A DNA stretch of 64,000 nucleotides, taken from Kaistia defluvii. Lineage in GTDB: Bacteria; Pseudomonadota; Alphaproteobacteria; Rhizobiales; Kaistiaceae. Shown piece by piece: positions 16,106 to 25,480 of this stretch. Below the pieces are notes generated by a model, which searched no databases, was not told the DNA's origin, and worked only from the letters and a program-made list of their open reading frames with translations. The stretch spans positions 1 through 64,000 of the forward strand of contig NZ_JAPKNI010000006.1 in NCBI RefSeq assembly GCF_026343955.1. The letters run 5' to 3'. The first letter of the stretch is position 1. Every line of letters begins with the position of its first letter. A program made the position numbers and the translations under genes.

Positions 16106-16678
16106 TTGCTCACGCTTCAAACCATCGTCGCCTCGACCCGTCCGGGCCGCGCCGGCCTTTCCATCGGCACCTGGTTCAACGGCGTCGCCGCCGCGCACAA
16201 GGATTTCCAGGCCGAACTCGTCGACCTGAAGGCCGTCAACCTGCCGATGTTCGACGAGCCCAACCACCCGCGCATGCGCCAGTATGTGCATCAGCACACC
16301 AAGGACTGGAGCGCGACGATCGACGCGGCTGATGCCTTCGTTTTCGTGCTGCCCGAGTACAATCACGGCTTCCCGGCCTCGATCAAGAACGCGATCGACT
16401 ACCTGTCGCATGAATGGGCCGACAAGCCGCTCGGCTTCGTCAGCTACGGCGGCGTATCTGGCGGCACCCGCGCGGTGCAACTGCTGAAGCCGGTCGCCGG
16501 CGCGGTCGGTCTGGCCGTGGCGGGCGAGGTCAACATCCCGTTCTTCTCGCAATACCGCCAGGACGATCTGTTCGTGCCGCCGGCGAGCTTCATCGATTCC
16601 GCCAACCTCATGCTGAACCGCATCGCCAAGGTCGGCGCGACGCTGAAGGCCGGCCGCAAGGAACTGGCGGCGGCCTGA
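16106..16678 (+). CDS. NADPH-dependent FMN reductase family protein
   Basis: A 190-residue flavodoxin-like reductase. Family features: TIVASTRPGRAG at the FMN phosphate site, LPEYNHGFPASIKNAIDYL in the middle, and FVSYGGVSGGTRAVQ near 115. Such proteins reduce FMN, quinones or azo compounds using NAD(P)H. The start is taken as TTG 16106 because TLQTIVAST is the expected N terminus; ATG 16064 would add 14 atypical residues, and neither has a strong ribosome site. The gene ends in a clear terminator. Confidence 0.87.
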   Translation: MLTLQTIVASTRPGRAGLSIGTWFNGVAAAHKDFQAELVDLKAVNLPMFDEPNHPRMRQYVHQHTKDWSATIDAADAFVFVLPEYNHGFPASIKNAIDYLSHEWADKPLGFVSYGGVSGGTRAVQLLKPVAGAVGLAVAGEVNIPFFSQYRQDDLFVPPASFIDSANLMLNRIAKVGATLKAGRKELAAA

Positions 16679-16700
16679 TCGCTGGTCTCTGGCACGAACG

Positions 16701-16730
16701 AAAATGGCGGCTCCGGGCCGCCATTTTTTT
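16701..16730. terminator. bidirectional rho-independent terminator
   Basis: AAAATGGCGGC-TCCGG-GCCGCCATTTTTTT: a 10-bp or longer stem with T-runs on both strands, placed between the convergent FMN reductase and RlmD-like genes and serving both. Confidence 0.92.
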
Positions 16731-16758
16731 GTTTTGGGAGTTTGCGCCGTGCCTGCCG

Positions 16759-18033
16759 TCAGCTCAACCGCACCGGGCGGCCCTTGCTGGCGCTCTTGCG
16801 GGCGAGCTCGAAGGTCGCCACCACCTCGACATGGCCCGACCACAGGAACTGGTCGACGGGCGTCACGCTGGTGAGCTTGTAGCCGCCATCGATCAGGATG
16901 CGCGCGTCGCGGGCGAGCGTCGCGGGATTGCAGGAGACGCCGACGATCTTGGGCACGATCGACTTTGCCAGTGTCTCGGCCTGCGCCTTGGCGCCGGCGC
17001 GCGGCGGATCGAACACCACGGCCTTGAATTCCTTCAGCTCGACCGGGGCCATGGGATTGAGGAACAGGTCGCGCCGGCGCGTGGTCACCGCCCGGATGCC
17101 GGTGGAAAAGCGCATCGAGCGGTCGAGCGCCTGCAGCAGCTTGGTCTCGCCCTCGACGGCGAGAACGGGGAAGCGCCGCGCCAGCTTCAGCGTGAAGGTG
17201 CCGATGCCGGCGAAGAGATCGAGCACCGGGCCGCCCGACTTGCCGATCGCGGCGTCGACGAGGTCGGCCATCGCGAGTTCGGAACTGGCCGTCGCCTGCA
17301 GGAAGCCGCCGGCGCTCGGATAGAGCACGATCGGATCGTTGCGGATTTCCGGCACGCGGCTCATGAAGATCTCCGCGCCATCGACCGTCAGGCGCGAGAT
17401 CGAGCCGTCGACCGCGGCGCGACCGAGCGCCTCATAGTCGGCTCGGCCGGGCTTGCGCGCGCCTTCCAGCGACACGTCGAGGCCGGTATCGGTCGAGACC
17501 ACGGTCATGCGGGCGCGCTTGCCGCGATCCATCAGCCGGTCGGCCAGGGCGGCGAGCTTGTCGCGCCGCGTCTCGATCTCGGGCACCAGCAGCGGGCATT
17601 CCTCGATCGCCAGGATGTCGTGGCTCTCGCGCTTGTTGAAGCCGAGCACGACGCCCTGTTCGGTGCGCGACAGGGTGAAGACGGCGCGGCGGCGCGAATG
17701 GGGCGCAACCGGGATCACCGGATTGACCTCCGTTTCGATGCCGCGCTGGGCGAAGGCGTGCACGACCAGCTCGCGCTTCCAGGCCTGGTATTTCTCCGGC
17801 GCCCAATGCTGCAGTGAGCAGCCGCCGCAGACGGTGAAATGCCGGCAGGCGGGCGCGATGCGGTCCGGGCTCGGCGTGATGATCGAAACCAGGTGGCCGC
17901 GCTCGCCGTCGATATCGGCCGTCACGACTTCGCCCGGCAGGGTGAAGGGCACGAACACCTTCTGGCCCGATGCGGTCTCGGCGATGCCGTCGCCCTCATG
18001 GCCGAGAGCAGTGATGGTGAGGGTTTCAGCCAT
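16759..18033 (-). CDS. TrmA/RlmD-family RNA (uracil-5-)methyltransferase
   Basis: A 424-residue SAM-dependent RNA m5U methyltransferase. It has an N-terminal TRAM-like domain (~1-50), the iron-sulfur cysteines in CRHFTVCGGCSLQH (~62-75), the SAM site LDLFAGIGTFTL, the FDPPRAGAK motif and the nucleophile in VSCNPATLARD. The family methylates 23S rRNA or tRNA uridines; the exact target is not fixed. Start ATG 18033 (MAETLTITALGHEG) overlaps the tlyA end by 8 bases, suggesting coupled translation. The upstream in-frame extension is shadow sequence within tlyA. Confidence 0.9.
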   Translation of the reverse strand: MAETLTITALGHEGDGIAETASGQKVFVPFTLPGEVVTADIDGERGHLVSIITPSPDRIAPACRHFTVCGGCSLQHWAPEKYQAWKRELVVHAFAQRGIETEVNPVIPVAPHSRRRAVFTLSRTEQGVVLGFNKRESHDILAIEECPLLVPEIETRRDKLAALADRLMDRGKRARMTVVSTDTGLDVSLEGARKPGRADYEALGRAAVDGSISRLTVDGAEIFMSRVPEIRNDPIVLYPSAGGFLQATASSELAMADLVDAAIGKSGGPVLDLFAGIGTFTLKLARRFPVLAVEGETKLLQALDRSMRFSTGIRAVTTRRRDLFLNPMAPVELKEFKAVVFDPPRAGAKAQAETLAKSIVPKIVGVSCNPATLARDARILIDGGYKLTSVTPVDQFLWSGHVEVVATFELARKSASKGRPVRLS

Positions 18034-18781
18034 GGGCTGTTTCTTTCCTAACGCCGAGCAGGAATTCATGATTGCCGTCGCCACCGGCGATCGGGGAGGG
18101 GACGAGGCCGTCGACGACCCATCCCGGCTCCGCGGCAATCCAGTCAACGATGCGCTCGACAGCGGCCTCGCCTTCCAGGGGATCGCGAACCAGGCCGCTC
18201 TTGTTGATGCCGTCTTTGCCGACCTCGAACTGCGGCTTGACCAGCAGGACGCCCCAACTGCCCGGCTCGGCCAGCTCGAGCGCCGGCGGCAGCGCCAGGC
18301 GGAGCGAGATGAACGAGACATCGCAGACGATGGCATCGAACGGTTCGCCAATGTCCTCGGCGGTCAGGTCGCGGACATTCAGGCCTTCGCGCATGGTGAC
18401 GCGCGACCGGCCGGCCACGCGCGGATGCAGCTGGCCATGCCCGACATCGAGCGCATGGACATGGCGCGCGCCGCGTTCGAGCAGAACTTCGGTGAAGCCG
18501 CCGGTCGAGGCGCCGAGATCCAGCGCGGTGCGGCCGGTCGGGTCATAGCCGAAATGATCCAGCCCGGCGACGAGCTTCAGCGCGGCGCGCGAGACGTAGC
18601 GCTGCGCGGGATCGTCGATCTCGAGCGTGGCGTTCTGCCGGATGGTCGCGGCGGGCTTGGTGATCAGGACCCCGTCGACGCGGACATGGCCGCGCAGGAC
18701 GGCGTCGCGCGCCTTGGCCCGCGAGGCGACCAGCCCGCGCGCCAGCAGGACCATGTCCAGGCGATGTGTGGTGTCGTTCAT
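18026..18781 (-). CDS. tlyA: TlyA family rRNA methyltransferase / putative hemolysin
   Basis: A 251-residue protein with an S4 RNA-binding domain (residues ~5-65, RLDMVLLARGLVASRAKARDAV) and an FtsJ-like SAM methyltransferase domain (ALDLGASTGGFTEVLL near 85). The catalytic residues appear in CDVSFISLRLALP and LLVKPQFEVGK. TlyA homologues 2'-O-methylate rRNA and affect capreomycin sensitivity. Start ATG 18781 (MNDTTHRLD). In rhizobia it usually follows dxs; here dxs lies 4.3 kb upstream with other genes between. Confidence 0.93.
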   Translation of the reverse strand: MNDTTHRLDMVLLARGLVASRAKARDAVLRGHVRVDGVLITKPAATIRQNATLEIDDPAQRYVSRAALKLVAGLDHFGYDPTGRTALDLGASTGGFTEVLLERGARHVHALDVGHGQLHPRVAGRSRVTMREGLNVRDLTAEDIGEPFDAIVCDVSFISLRLALPPALELAEPGSWGVLLVKPQFEVGKDGINKSGLVRDPLEGEAAVERIVDWIAAEPGWVVDGLVPSPIAGGDGNHEFLLGVRKETAHG

Positions 18782-18890
18782 GGCGCGAGTGATGGCGTGC
18801 TCGGCGGTCAAGCGCAAGCGCTATCGGGCCGCAGGCACGCGTCGCAGGCCTCGCAGACCGCGAAAGGGGCGGCCGGGGCGAGAGGGGCGC

Positions 18891-19619
18891 CTATCGATGT
18901 GCCGCGATCAGCATCATCATCGGCCGGTCTCGCTCCTCGGCCAGCGCCGGCTGCGCGGCGATCTCGGCGTCGGTCGGCCCCCATTCCTCGAAATGGTTGA
19001 TGGTGAAACCCTGCCGGATCATCATGTTGAGCTGGGTGCCGATGGTGCGATGGTGCTTGATGACGCCCTTGGCGAGCCAGTCGGTCGAGCGCGGCCCTTC
19101 GGCGCTGTAGCGGTCGAGCGGCCAGGTGCGGCGGCCTTCGGCATCGATCACCCAGCTGGGGTTGGTCGGCGCCATATAGATCGGATGTTCGATCGAGAAG
19201 ACGAGCCTGCCGCCCGGTACCAGCGCGCGATGCACGGTTGCCAGAAGGCGCGGCAGGTCCTCGATATAGTGCAGCGTCAGCGAGCTATAGACGAAATCGA
19301 ACGCGGCCTCGGGCAGTTCCAGCGTCTCGAGATCGGCACGCTCGTAGCGGATAAGGGGATCCTTGGTCATGGAAGTGGCGCGCGCCAGCATCGCCTCCGA
19401 CACGTCGAGTCCCAGCACGGAGGCCGCGCCCTGTTCGCTCGCATGGCGGCAGAACCAGCCATAGCCGCAGCCCAGATCGACGACGCGAAGCCCGCGCAGA
19501 TCCGGCAGCATTGCGCGCAGCGCCGGCCATTCGGCAGCCCCCGCCAGTCCATGGACGGATCGACCGAGCTGGCTGTAGCCCTCGAAGAAGGCGGGATTGT
19601 CGTAGATGTTCTGGGTCAT
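18891..19619 (-). CDS. class I SAM-dependent methyltransferase
   Basis: A 242-residue methyltransferase of the Methyltransf_11/UbiE type. Motif I is VVDLGCGYGWFCRHA (~46-60), followed by LGLDVSEAML, LPEAAFDFVYSSLTLHYIED and VPGGRLVFSIEHPIY. The latter stretch is typical of a subgroup of unknown small-molecule methyltransferases. Start ATG 19619 (MTQNIYDNP). No neighbour suggests a substrate; it sits between the RNA methylases and the metal efflux pair. Confidence 0.87.
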   Translation of the reverse strand: MTQNIYDNPAFFEGYSQLGRSVHGLAGAAEWPALRAMLPDLRGLRVVDLGCGYGWFCRHASEQGAASVLGLDVSEAMLARATSMTKDPLIRYERADLETLELPEAAFDFVYSSLTLHYIEDLPRLLATVHRALVPGGRLVFSIEHPIYMAPTNPSWVIDAEGRRTWPLDRYSAEGPRSTDWLAKGVIKHHRTIGTQLNMMIRQGFTINHFEEWGPTDAEIAAQPALAEERDRPMMMLIAAHR

Positions 19620-19704
19620 GGCGCTCGCACCTCCATCGGTTTTCGCCGGCCGGGGTGCGTCTCCTACCACAATCGCGCTGCGCTCGCTTCGCGCACCAGC
19701 CTGA

Positions 19705-20673
19705 CTAAACGGCCGGCGCGGCCTGCACCTCGAGCGTGACATGCGACAGCGCGTGCAAGGCCGCGAGCTTCTTGCGGTAGACGTCGGGCGATTGCGGATG
19801 GGCCGAGACGAGGCTGATCACTGCCGCGTTGTGGCCGGGGCCGACGCGCCAGAGATGCAGGTCGGTGACCCGGTCCCCATTCTGCTCGATCCGGGCGCGC
19901 ATGGCGGTGGCGAGATCCGGATCGGGCACGGTGTCGACCAGGACGCGGCCGCTGTCTCGCATCAGCTGCAGCGACCAGCTCGCGATCACCGCCGCGCCGA
20001 GAATGCCGACGGCCGGATCCAGCCAGACCCAGTTCAGGAAGCGCCCCGCGAGCAGCGCCGCGATGGCGAGCACGGAGGTGGCCGCATCCGCGAGCACATG
20101 GACATAGGCGGCGCGCAGATTGTGATCCCGGGCGCCGCCGTGATCGTGGCGCGCATGGTCGTGGTGGTGGCCATGATCATGCCCGTGGTGGTCGTCATGG
20201 CCGTGGCTGTGTCCGGGCATGCTCTCGTGCAGCAGCGCGGCGCTGACGAGATTGACGGCGAGGCCGATGACGGCGACGGCGATCGCCGGGTTGAAGCTGA
20301 TGTCGATGGGATGCGCCAGGCGCCAGGCAGCATCGACCGCGATCAGCACGGCGATGACCCCAAGGATGACGGCGCTGGCGAAGGCCGCGAGGTCGCCGAT
20401 CTTGCCGGTGCCGAAGGTGAAGGCCGGGTCGTGCGCGTGGCGGCGGGCATAGCGATAGGCGAGCGCTGCCACCAGCAGGGCGCCGGCATGCGTCGACATG
20501 TGGAAGCCGTCCGCCAGCAGCGCCATCGAGCCATAGGCATAGCCGCCGACGATTTCGGCCAGCATGGTCAGCGTCGTGATGCCGACGACGATCATCGTCC
20601 GGCGCTGGTTGCGGTCGTGCGAGGCGCCGAGAAAGACGTGGTCGTGGCCCCTGAGAGCTTGCGAGGCGTTCAT
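19705..20673 (-). CDS. dmeF: cation diffusion facilitator, DmeF-type Co/Ni exporter
   Basis: A 322-residue CDF transporter with six predicted membrane helices. Metal-site motifs LLADGFHMSTHAG (TM2) and HVLADAATSVLAI (TM5) are visible, and a very His-rich cytoplasmic loop (HSHGHDDHHGHDHGHHHD, ~165-182) lies between TM4 and TM5. ATG 20673 is preceded by AGGAG. The CsoR/RcnR-type repressor directly upstream matches the dmeRF operon known in Rhizobium leguminosarum, where it exports Co and Ni. Metal specificity here is inferred from that pairing. Confidence 0.88.
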   Translation of the reverse strand: MNASQALRGHDHVFLGASHDRNQRRTMIVVGITTLTMLAEIVGGYAYGSMALLADGFHMSTHAGALLVAALAYRYARRHAHDPAFTFGTGKIGDLAAFASAVILGVIAVLIAVDAAWRLAHPIDISFNPAIAVAVIGLAVNLVSAALLHESMPGHSHGHDDHHGHDHGHHHDHARHDHGGARDHNLRAAYVHVLADAATSVLAIAALLAGRFLNWVWLDPAVGILGAAVIASWSLQLMRDSGRVLVDTVPDPDLATAMRARIEQNGDRVTDLHLWRVGPGHNAAVISLVSAHPQSPDVYRKKLAALHALSHVTLEVQAAPAV

Positions 20674-20704
20674 TGCGATACTCCTGCCATGGCCCACCCG
20701 CTCC

Positions 20705-20974
20705 TCAGAGATACTTGCTGACTTCCTTGATTTCCTCGACCAGGGCGCGGGCCTCGACGGCGGGCAGCGCGCTGGCGGCCGCCCCCAGATGCTCGTCGAT
20801 ATGGTGGTGGATCAGGATGCGCTTGGTGCTTTCGATCGCCTTGATCACGGCCTGCATCTGCTGGGCGATGGCCAGGCAGTCGCGGCCGTCCTCGACCATG
20901 GCGATGACGCTGGTCAGGTGGCCGGAGGCGCGGCGCAGGCGGAGCAGGATATCGGGGTTCTGGGCGTGGCTCAT
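20705..20974 (-). CDS. dmeR: CsoR/RcnR-family metal-sensing repressor (DmeR-like)
   Basis: An 89-residue all-helical repressor. The metal-ligand pattern is visible as DCLAIAQQM (Cys near 35) and ILIHHHIDEHL (His residues near 60-65), a Cys-His-His set like RcnR/DmeR rather than the Cys-His-Cys of copper CsoR. This supports Ni/Co sensing. Start ATG 20974 (MSHAQNPDILLRLRRASGHL). It probably represses its own promoter and the dmeF gene 31 bases downstream. Confidence 0.87.
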   Translation of the reverse strand: MSHAQNPDILLRLRRASGHLTSVIAMVEDGRDCLAIAQQMQAVIKAIESTKRILIHHHIDEHLGAAASALPAVEARALVEEIKEVSKYL

Positions 20975-20983
20975 GATGGATCC

Positions 20984-21000
20984 TATCCTGGGGGAGGGGA
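20984..21000 (-). promoter_or_regulatory. candidate DmeR operator
   Basis: The plus strand reads TATCCTGGGGGAGGGGA just before the dmeR start. A G-tract flanked by short AT-rich sequence is the general shape of RcnR/DmeR sites. The match is loose and rests on position. Confidence 0.3.
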
Positions 21001-21148
21001 CACAGCAAGCGGGAGTATCCCATCGAGCGGCGGGTTGCGGAGGGGCCATGCGAGGGAAGGTGGGCGGCCCCCGGATCGGGCCGCTGAATCCGGCCGATAC
21101 GGCCGGCTGGCGAGCTTTGACTCGTCAGGCAGATCAATCGGCTCCGCC

Positions 21149-21197
21149 CTCATCCCGAGGCGCTTCGCTTCCGCGAAGCCTCGAAGGAGGCGCTCCA
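21149..21197. repeat. palindromic intergenic repeat (REP-like), copy 1
   Basis: CTCATCCCGAGGC, an inner hairpin GCTTCGC/GCGAAGC, then CCTCGAAGGAGG and CCAG. It shares its arms with the larger palindrome at 38411-38587. This type of element is common between rhizobial genes. Confidence 0.65.
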
Positions 21198-21234
21198 GTG
21201 GGCAATCGGACGCCGAGCCGACCTCAAACGAAAA

Positions 21235-21261
21235 GGGGCGCGACGATGCCCGTCGCGCCCC
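21235..21261 (-). terminator. terminator of the SCO/PCuAC operon
   Basis: A perfect 11-bp stem GGGGCGCGACG/CGTCGCGCCCC with a 5-base loop. The minus strand then reads TTTTCG. It is 40 bases past the SCO stop codon. Confidence 0.8.
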
Positions 21262-21301
21262 TCCCGAGAATCTTGCCGCAATCGGCGTCCGGTGACCCTG
21301 C

Positions 21302-21922
21302 CTAGCCGGCGACGAGGCGCTTCAGCTTGGCCATGATTGTCTCGTCCTTCTCGTGATAGTCGACCGTGCCGACGAAATTGGCGTCGGAATCGAGCAGGTA
21401 CACGGCGGCGGCGTGGTCCATCGTGTAGTCCTCGCCCTCGCCGACCTTCTTCGAATAGACCCGGTAGGCCTTCAGCATCGCGTCGATCTGCGGGCGGCTG
21501 CCGGTCAGGCCGATGATGCGCGGATCAAAGGCGTGCAGATAGTTGTCCATCTGCTCGGGCGTGTCGCGCTCGGGATCGACGGTGACGAAATAGACCTTGA
21601 GCTTGTCGCCATCGGGGCCGAGCTGCTTCAGCCACTGCGTCGCCTGGAACAGCGTGGTCGGGCAGACGTCGGGGCAGAAGGTGAAGCCGAAGAACATCGC
21701 CGAGGGATGTCCCTTCAGCGCCGCCTCGGTGACGGGCTGGCCCTTCTGGTCGACGACCGAGAACGGCCCGCCGATCGCGCTGGTGGTCAGGCTGGCTCCG
21801 CCCCTCTTCTGCGTCACCGCGAAGCCGGCGACGGCGATGACCGCGACGGCGACCAGGCCCCAGAGGATGTAGCGGATGGTACGCAACGTCTTGCGGCTGG
21901 CGTCGGGTTTGCTGGCGGTCAT
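21302..21922 (-). CDS. SCO1/SenC family copper chaperone
   Basis: A 206-residue membrane-anchored thioredoxin-fold protein: one N-terminal helix (~17-36), then the copper-binding CPDVCP motif near 83-88 and the conserved His in DYTMDHAAAVYLLD (~170). SCO proteins deliver copper or reduce the cysteines of the CuA site in cytochrome oxidase subunit II. It is co-transcribed with the PCuAC gene (ATGA overlap at 21919-21922). The target is probably the aa3 oxidase at 40-46 kb. Confidence 0.93.
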   Translation of the reverse strand: MTASKPDASRKTLRTIRYILWGLVAVAVIAVAGFAVTQKRGGASLTTSAIGGPFSVVDQKGQPVTEAALKGHPSAMFFGFTFCPDVCPTTLFQATQWLKQLGPDGDKLKVYFVTVDPERDTPEQMDNYLHAFDPRIIGLTGSRPQIDAMLKAYRVYSKKVGEGEDYTMDHAAAVYLLDSDANFVGTVDYHEKDETIMAKLKRLVAG

Positions 21923-22419
21923 TTCGCGGCGCCCTCATGGTTCATGGGCATGGAATGATCCGCTTTCGGTCCGGGTGCGCCGATCGGCGAGATGGTCAGC
22001 TCGATCTCGACCGGGCCGGCCTTGGCGAAATTCAGGGTCAGCGGCACGGTCTCGCCCTGCACGAAGGGCGCCTTGGGGCGGATGAACATGATGTGGTAGC
22101 CGCCGGGCTCCAGCGTCAGCGTCTGGCCGGCCGGGATCTCGACGCCGTCGGTCGCGGGACGCATCGTCATCACGCCGTCCTCGGTCTTCATCAGGTGAAG
22201 CTCGGTCTTTTCGGAGACGGGCGAGGCGACAGAGACCAGCGTATCCGGCTCGGTGCCGGTGTTCTGGATGGTCAGGTAGCCGCCGCCGACCTTGGCGCCG
22301 GGCGGCGTCGCGCGCGACCAGGGCTCGCGGATGACGAGCGGGCCGGCGGTGACATCGGCGAGCGCGGGCGTTGCCAGCGACGCGGCGAGAAGGAGCGAAA
22401 GGGCGATATGCTTGATCAT
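21919..22419 (-). CDS. PCu(A)C periplasmic copper chaperone
   Basis: A 166-residue secreted protein: signal peptide MIKHIALSLLLAASLATPALA, then the DUF461/PCuAC domain. The Met/His copper-site residues are present: HLMKTEDGVMTMRP and GGYHIMFIRP. A short C-terminal tail with His and Met (DHSMPMNHEG) may add copper binding. PCuAC acts with SCO to insert copper into CuA of subunit II. ATG 22419 chosen from the signal peptide. Operon with SCO downstream. Confidence 0.93.
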   Translation of the reverse strand: MIKHIALSLLLAASLATPALADVTAGPLVIREPWSRATPPGAKVGGGYLTIQNTGTEPDTLVSVASPVSEKTELHLMKTEDGVMTMRPATDGVEIPAGQTLTLEPGGYHIMFIRPKAPFVQGETVPLTLNFAKAGPVEIELTISPIGAPGPKADHSMPMNHEGAAK

Positions 22420-22498
22420 GTCGCAGAGATAGCCCCGCACGCCGCGCTTGCAAAGCGCGGCGGACTGCCGCGCGAGCCATGCGACGATGTGGCGGACC

Positions 22499-22987
22499 TC
22501 AGAGCGGCTTGGCGGCCTGGCGTCGTGCGAGGATCCAGTAGCAGGCGATGAGCAGGATCGGTTGGAGCACCGTCAGGAGCAGGAGCGCCCCCGCATTGCC
22601 GGCCGTCCAGTTGCCGGCGCTGACGATCTGGTGGATGTGGCCGATCACAAGCCCGACGTAATAGACCGTGGTGAAGAGGATCACGGCGGCTTTGAACGCC
22701 AGCGTTTGCCAGAACGCGACGATGCCGATGACGCCGAGCGCGATATCGGCGATGCCGACCTCGAACTGGAACGGGCTGACCTGCCAGCCGATGAACGCCG
22801 CGGCCGTTTCCGGCGCGAAGACGTGGTAGAGGCCGGCCCAGACACTGGTGACACCGATGGAAAGCAGCAGCAGCCAGTCGAGATAGGCTTGCGCCGAGCC
22901 GCCGCGCAGGGTGGCGATGAGCAGGGCTGCGAAAAACAGCAGGCTCGGCAGGTTCGTCAGCACCAGCCGGATCGCGTCGGATACCAT
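22499..22987 (-). CDS. DUF6790-like membrane protein
   Basis: A 162-residue integral membrane protein with about five hydrophobic helices. The stretch YHVFAPETAAAFIGWQVSPFQFEVGIADIALG is diagnostic in my memory of DUF6790 proteins. A conserved polar HIHQIV follows in the fourth helix. Start ATG 22987 (MVSDAIRLV). No function is known; the downstream copper chaperone operon is on the same strand, 80 bases away, but a common role is not established. Confidence 0.7.
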   Translation of the reverse strand: MVSDAIRLVLTNLPSLLFFAALLIATLRGGSAQAYLDWLLLLSIGVTSVWAGLYHVFAPETAAAFIGWQVSPFQFEVGIADIALGVIGIVAFWQTLAFKAAVILFTTVYYVGLVIGHIHQIVSAGNWTAGNAGALLLLTVLQPILLIACYWILARRQAAKPL

Positions 22988-23101
22988 CCTCGTTCCCCCT
23001 TCGGCCGGATCTCCCAAGGGGATCCCGTCCGCTATCGGGTAGAACGAGTCGCGATATGATGCAACGGAAGGTCGCCAAGTTTACATGGTGAAGGCTGGAT
23101 T

Positions 23102-25024
23102 TCAGGCCAGCCGGATCTTCGCCGCCTCGTCGCCGCGGCCGAGCGCCTCGAACACCGTCGCGACGATGCCGCGCGCGTCGAGCCCGCTGGAAACGATCAT
23201 CGCCTCGGGCTTGTCGTGATCGGTGAACTCGTCCGGCATCACCATCGTGCGGATCTTGAGGCCGCGGTCGAAGGCGCCGGCGCCGGCGAGGAAGGCCAGG
23301 ACCTGGCCGCCGAAGCCGCCGACCGCACCTTCCTCGATCGTGATCACGACTTCGTGATTGCGGGCGAGGTCGAGCACCAGATCGGTATCGAGCGGCTTGG
23401 CGAAGCGCGCATCGGCGACCGTGGTCGACAGGCCGTATGTGTCGAGCTCTTCCGCCGCCTTGATCGCGTCCTTGAGGCGCGTGCCGAAGGAGAGGATGGC
23501 GATCTTCGATCCCTGGCGCACGATCCGGCCCTTGCCGATCGGCAGGACTTCTCCGCGAAGCGGCATGTCGATGCCGACGCCTTCGCCGCGCGGATAGCGG
23601 AAGGAGGAGGGCGCGTCGTCGATGGCGACCGAGGTCGCGATCATGTGCACCAGTTCGGCCTCGTCCGATGGCGCCATGACGATCATGCCGGGGAGCGCGG
23701 TCAGGAAGCCGGTGTCGAACGAGCCGGCATGGGTCGGGCCGTCGGCCCCGACGAAGCCGGCGCGGTCGATGGCGAAGCGCACCGGCAGCTTCTGGATCGC
23801 CACGTCATGGACGATCTGGTCATAGCCGCGCTGCAGGAAGGTCGAATAGATCGCGCAGAACGGCTTGTAGCCCTCCGAGGCAAGGCCCGCAGCGAAGGTG
23901 ACGGCGTGCTGCTCGGCGATGCCGACATCGAAGGTGCGGCTCGGAAAGGCCTGGCCGAACAGGTCGAGGCCGGTGCCGGTCGGCATGGCCGCGGTGACGG
24001 CGACGATCTTGTCGTCGGCCTCCGCTTCCCGGATCAGCGTCTCCGCGAAAACACGCGTGTAGCTCGGCGCGTTTGGCGTCGCCTTGGCCTGCTTGCCAGT
24101 GATGACGTCGAAGCGATTGACGCCGTGGTACTTGTCGGCGGCGGCCTCGGCCGGGGCGTAGCCCTTGCCCTTCTGCGTCACGACATGCAGCAGGATCGGG
24201 CCTTCCGGCGCGTCGCGCAGATTGCGCAGGATCGGCAGCAGGTGGTCGAGATTGTGGCCGTCGATCGGCCCGACATAATAGAAGCCGAGCTCTTCGAACA
24301 GCGTGCCGCCGGTGAAGAAACCGCGCGCATATTCCTCGGTCTGCTTTGCCTTGTCGTGGAAGATGCGCGGCAGCTTCTTGGTGAGCTGCTTCGCCACTTC
24401 GCGGAACGAGCGATAGGCGCGGCCCGACACGAGGCGCGCCAGATAGGCCGACATGGCGCCGACCGGCGGCGCGATCGACATGTCGTTGTCGTTCAGGATG
24501 ACGATCAGCCGCGAGCGCAGCGCGCCGGCATTGTTCATCGCCTCGTAAGCCATGCCGGCGGACATCGCGCCGTCGCCGATCACGCAGACGACGGCATTGT
24601 CGCCTTCGGACAGGTCGCGCGCCACCGCCATGCCGAGGCCGGCCGAGATCGAGGTCGATGAATGGGCCGCGCCGAACGGGTCGTATTCGCTCTCGGCCCG
24701 CTTGGTGAAGCCGGACAGCCCGTGGGGCTGGCGCAGCGTGCGGATGCGGTCGCGGCGGCCCGTCAGGATCTTGTGCGGGTAGGCCTGATGGCCGACATCC
24801 CAGATGATCCGGTCGGCCGGCGTGTTGAACACGTAGTGCAGCGCCACCGTCAGCTCGACGACGCCGAGACCGGCGCCGAGATGGCCGCCGGTGATCGAAA
24901 CCGCATCGATGGTTTCGGCGCGGAGTTCGGCCGCCAGTTGCACGAGCGCGCTCTCCGGCAGGCGGCGGAGATCCTCGGGCGTGGTGACGGTGTCGAGAAG
25001 GAGCGTTTCGGGCTTGCCGGTCAT
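23102..25024 (-). CDS. dxs: 1-deoxy-D-xylulose-5-phosphate synthase
   Basis: A 640-residue thiamine-diphosphate enzyme that condenses pyruvate and glyceraldehyde 3-phosphate in the first step of the MEP isoprenoid pathway. The TPP-binding region [20 protein letters not shown] with [13 protein letters not shown] lies at ~150-195; the catalytic Glu is in [12 protein letters not shown] (~370); the transketolase C domain is complete. ATG 25024, stop 23102. ispH of the same pathway is at 51056-52045. Confidence 0.97.
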   Translation of the reverse strand: MTGKPETLLLDTVTTPEDLRRLPESALVQLAAELRAETIDAVSITGGHLGAGLGVVELTVALHYVFNTPADRIIWDVGHQAYPHKILTGRRDRIRTLRQPHGLSGFTKRAESEYDPFGAAHSSTSISAGLGMAVARDLSEGDNAVVCVIGDGAMSAGMAYEAMNNAGALRSRLIVILNDNDMSIAPPVGAMSAYLARLVSGRAYRSFREVAKQLTKKLPRIFHDKAKQTEEYARGFFTGGTLFEELGFYYVGPIDGHNLDHLLPILRNLRDAPEGPILLHVVTQKGKGYAPAEAAADKYHGVNRFDVITGKQAKATPNAPSYTRVFAETLIREAEADDKIVAVTAAMPTGTGLDLFGQAFPSRTFDVGIAEQHAVTFAAGLASEGYKPFCAIYSTFLQRGYDQIVHDVAIQKLPVRFAIDRAGFVGADGPTHAGSFDTGFLTALPGMIVMAPSDEAELVHMIATSVAIDDAPSSFRYPRGEGVGIDMPLRGEVLPIGKGRIVRQGSKIAILSFGTRLKDAIKAAEELDTYGLSTTVADARFAKPLDTDLVLDLARNHEVVITIEEGAVGGFGGQVLAFLAGAGAFDRGLKIRTMVMPDEFTDHDKPEAMIVSSGLDARGIVATVFEALGRGDEAAKIRLA

Positions 25025-25180
25025 CTATGAAACAAGACTGTTATGTGAAGGGGCACGGTTACACGACGTGGCGGCGGGTGGCAACGCGGTCAAGGGCGAG
25101 GGGGCGGGCCATATCCGCGCGGTTGCGCGCGCTTCCTCGTTCTCTACTGTGCATTCTTCTGGTAGCGAAGAGGCCCCCGC

Positions 25181-25480
25181 ATGATCCGCCATACCGTTGT
25201 CTTCCGTCTCAAGCATTCCAAGGGTTCCGAGGCGGAGAGGCAGTTTCTCGCCGATGCCCGCATCCTCGCCGCGATCCCCGGCGTGGGAAGGTTCGAGCAG
25301 CTGCGCCAGGTCAGCCCCAAGAACGATCATGATTTCGGCTTCTCGATGGAGTTCGCGGACCAGGCCGCTTATTCCCTGTATAACGACCATCCCGACCACG
25401 TCGCCTTCGTCAGGGATCGCTGGATCCCCGAGGTTGAGTCGTTTCTCGAGATCGACTACGTGCTGCTGAACGGAGCCTGA
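25181..25480 (+). CDS. Dabb family (stress-responsive A/B barrel) protein
   Basis: A 99-residue single-domain protein with the Dabb pattern: N-terminal MIRHTVVFRLK, central IPGVGRFEQLRQVSPKND, then FGFSMEFADQAAYSLYNDHPDHVAFV. These proteins form dimeric ferredoxin-like barrels. Some are enzymes such as olivetolic acid cyclase; most bacterial ones are uncharacterised. ATG 25181. It is divergent from dxs and just upstream of the ClC gene. Confidence 0.88.
   Translation: MIRHTVVFRLKHSKGSEAERQFLADARILAAIPGVGRFEQLRQVSPKNDHDFGFSMEFADQAAYSLYNDHPDHVAFVRDRWIPEVESFLEIDYVLLNGA

Noticed and set aside
25025-25180. Possible riboswitch upstream of dxs
   Set aside because: No TPP-box or other conserved aptamer sequence in the dxs leader.
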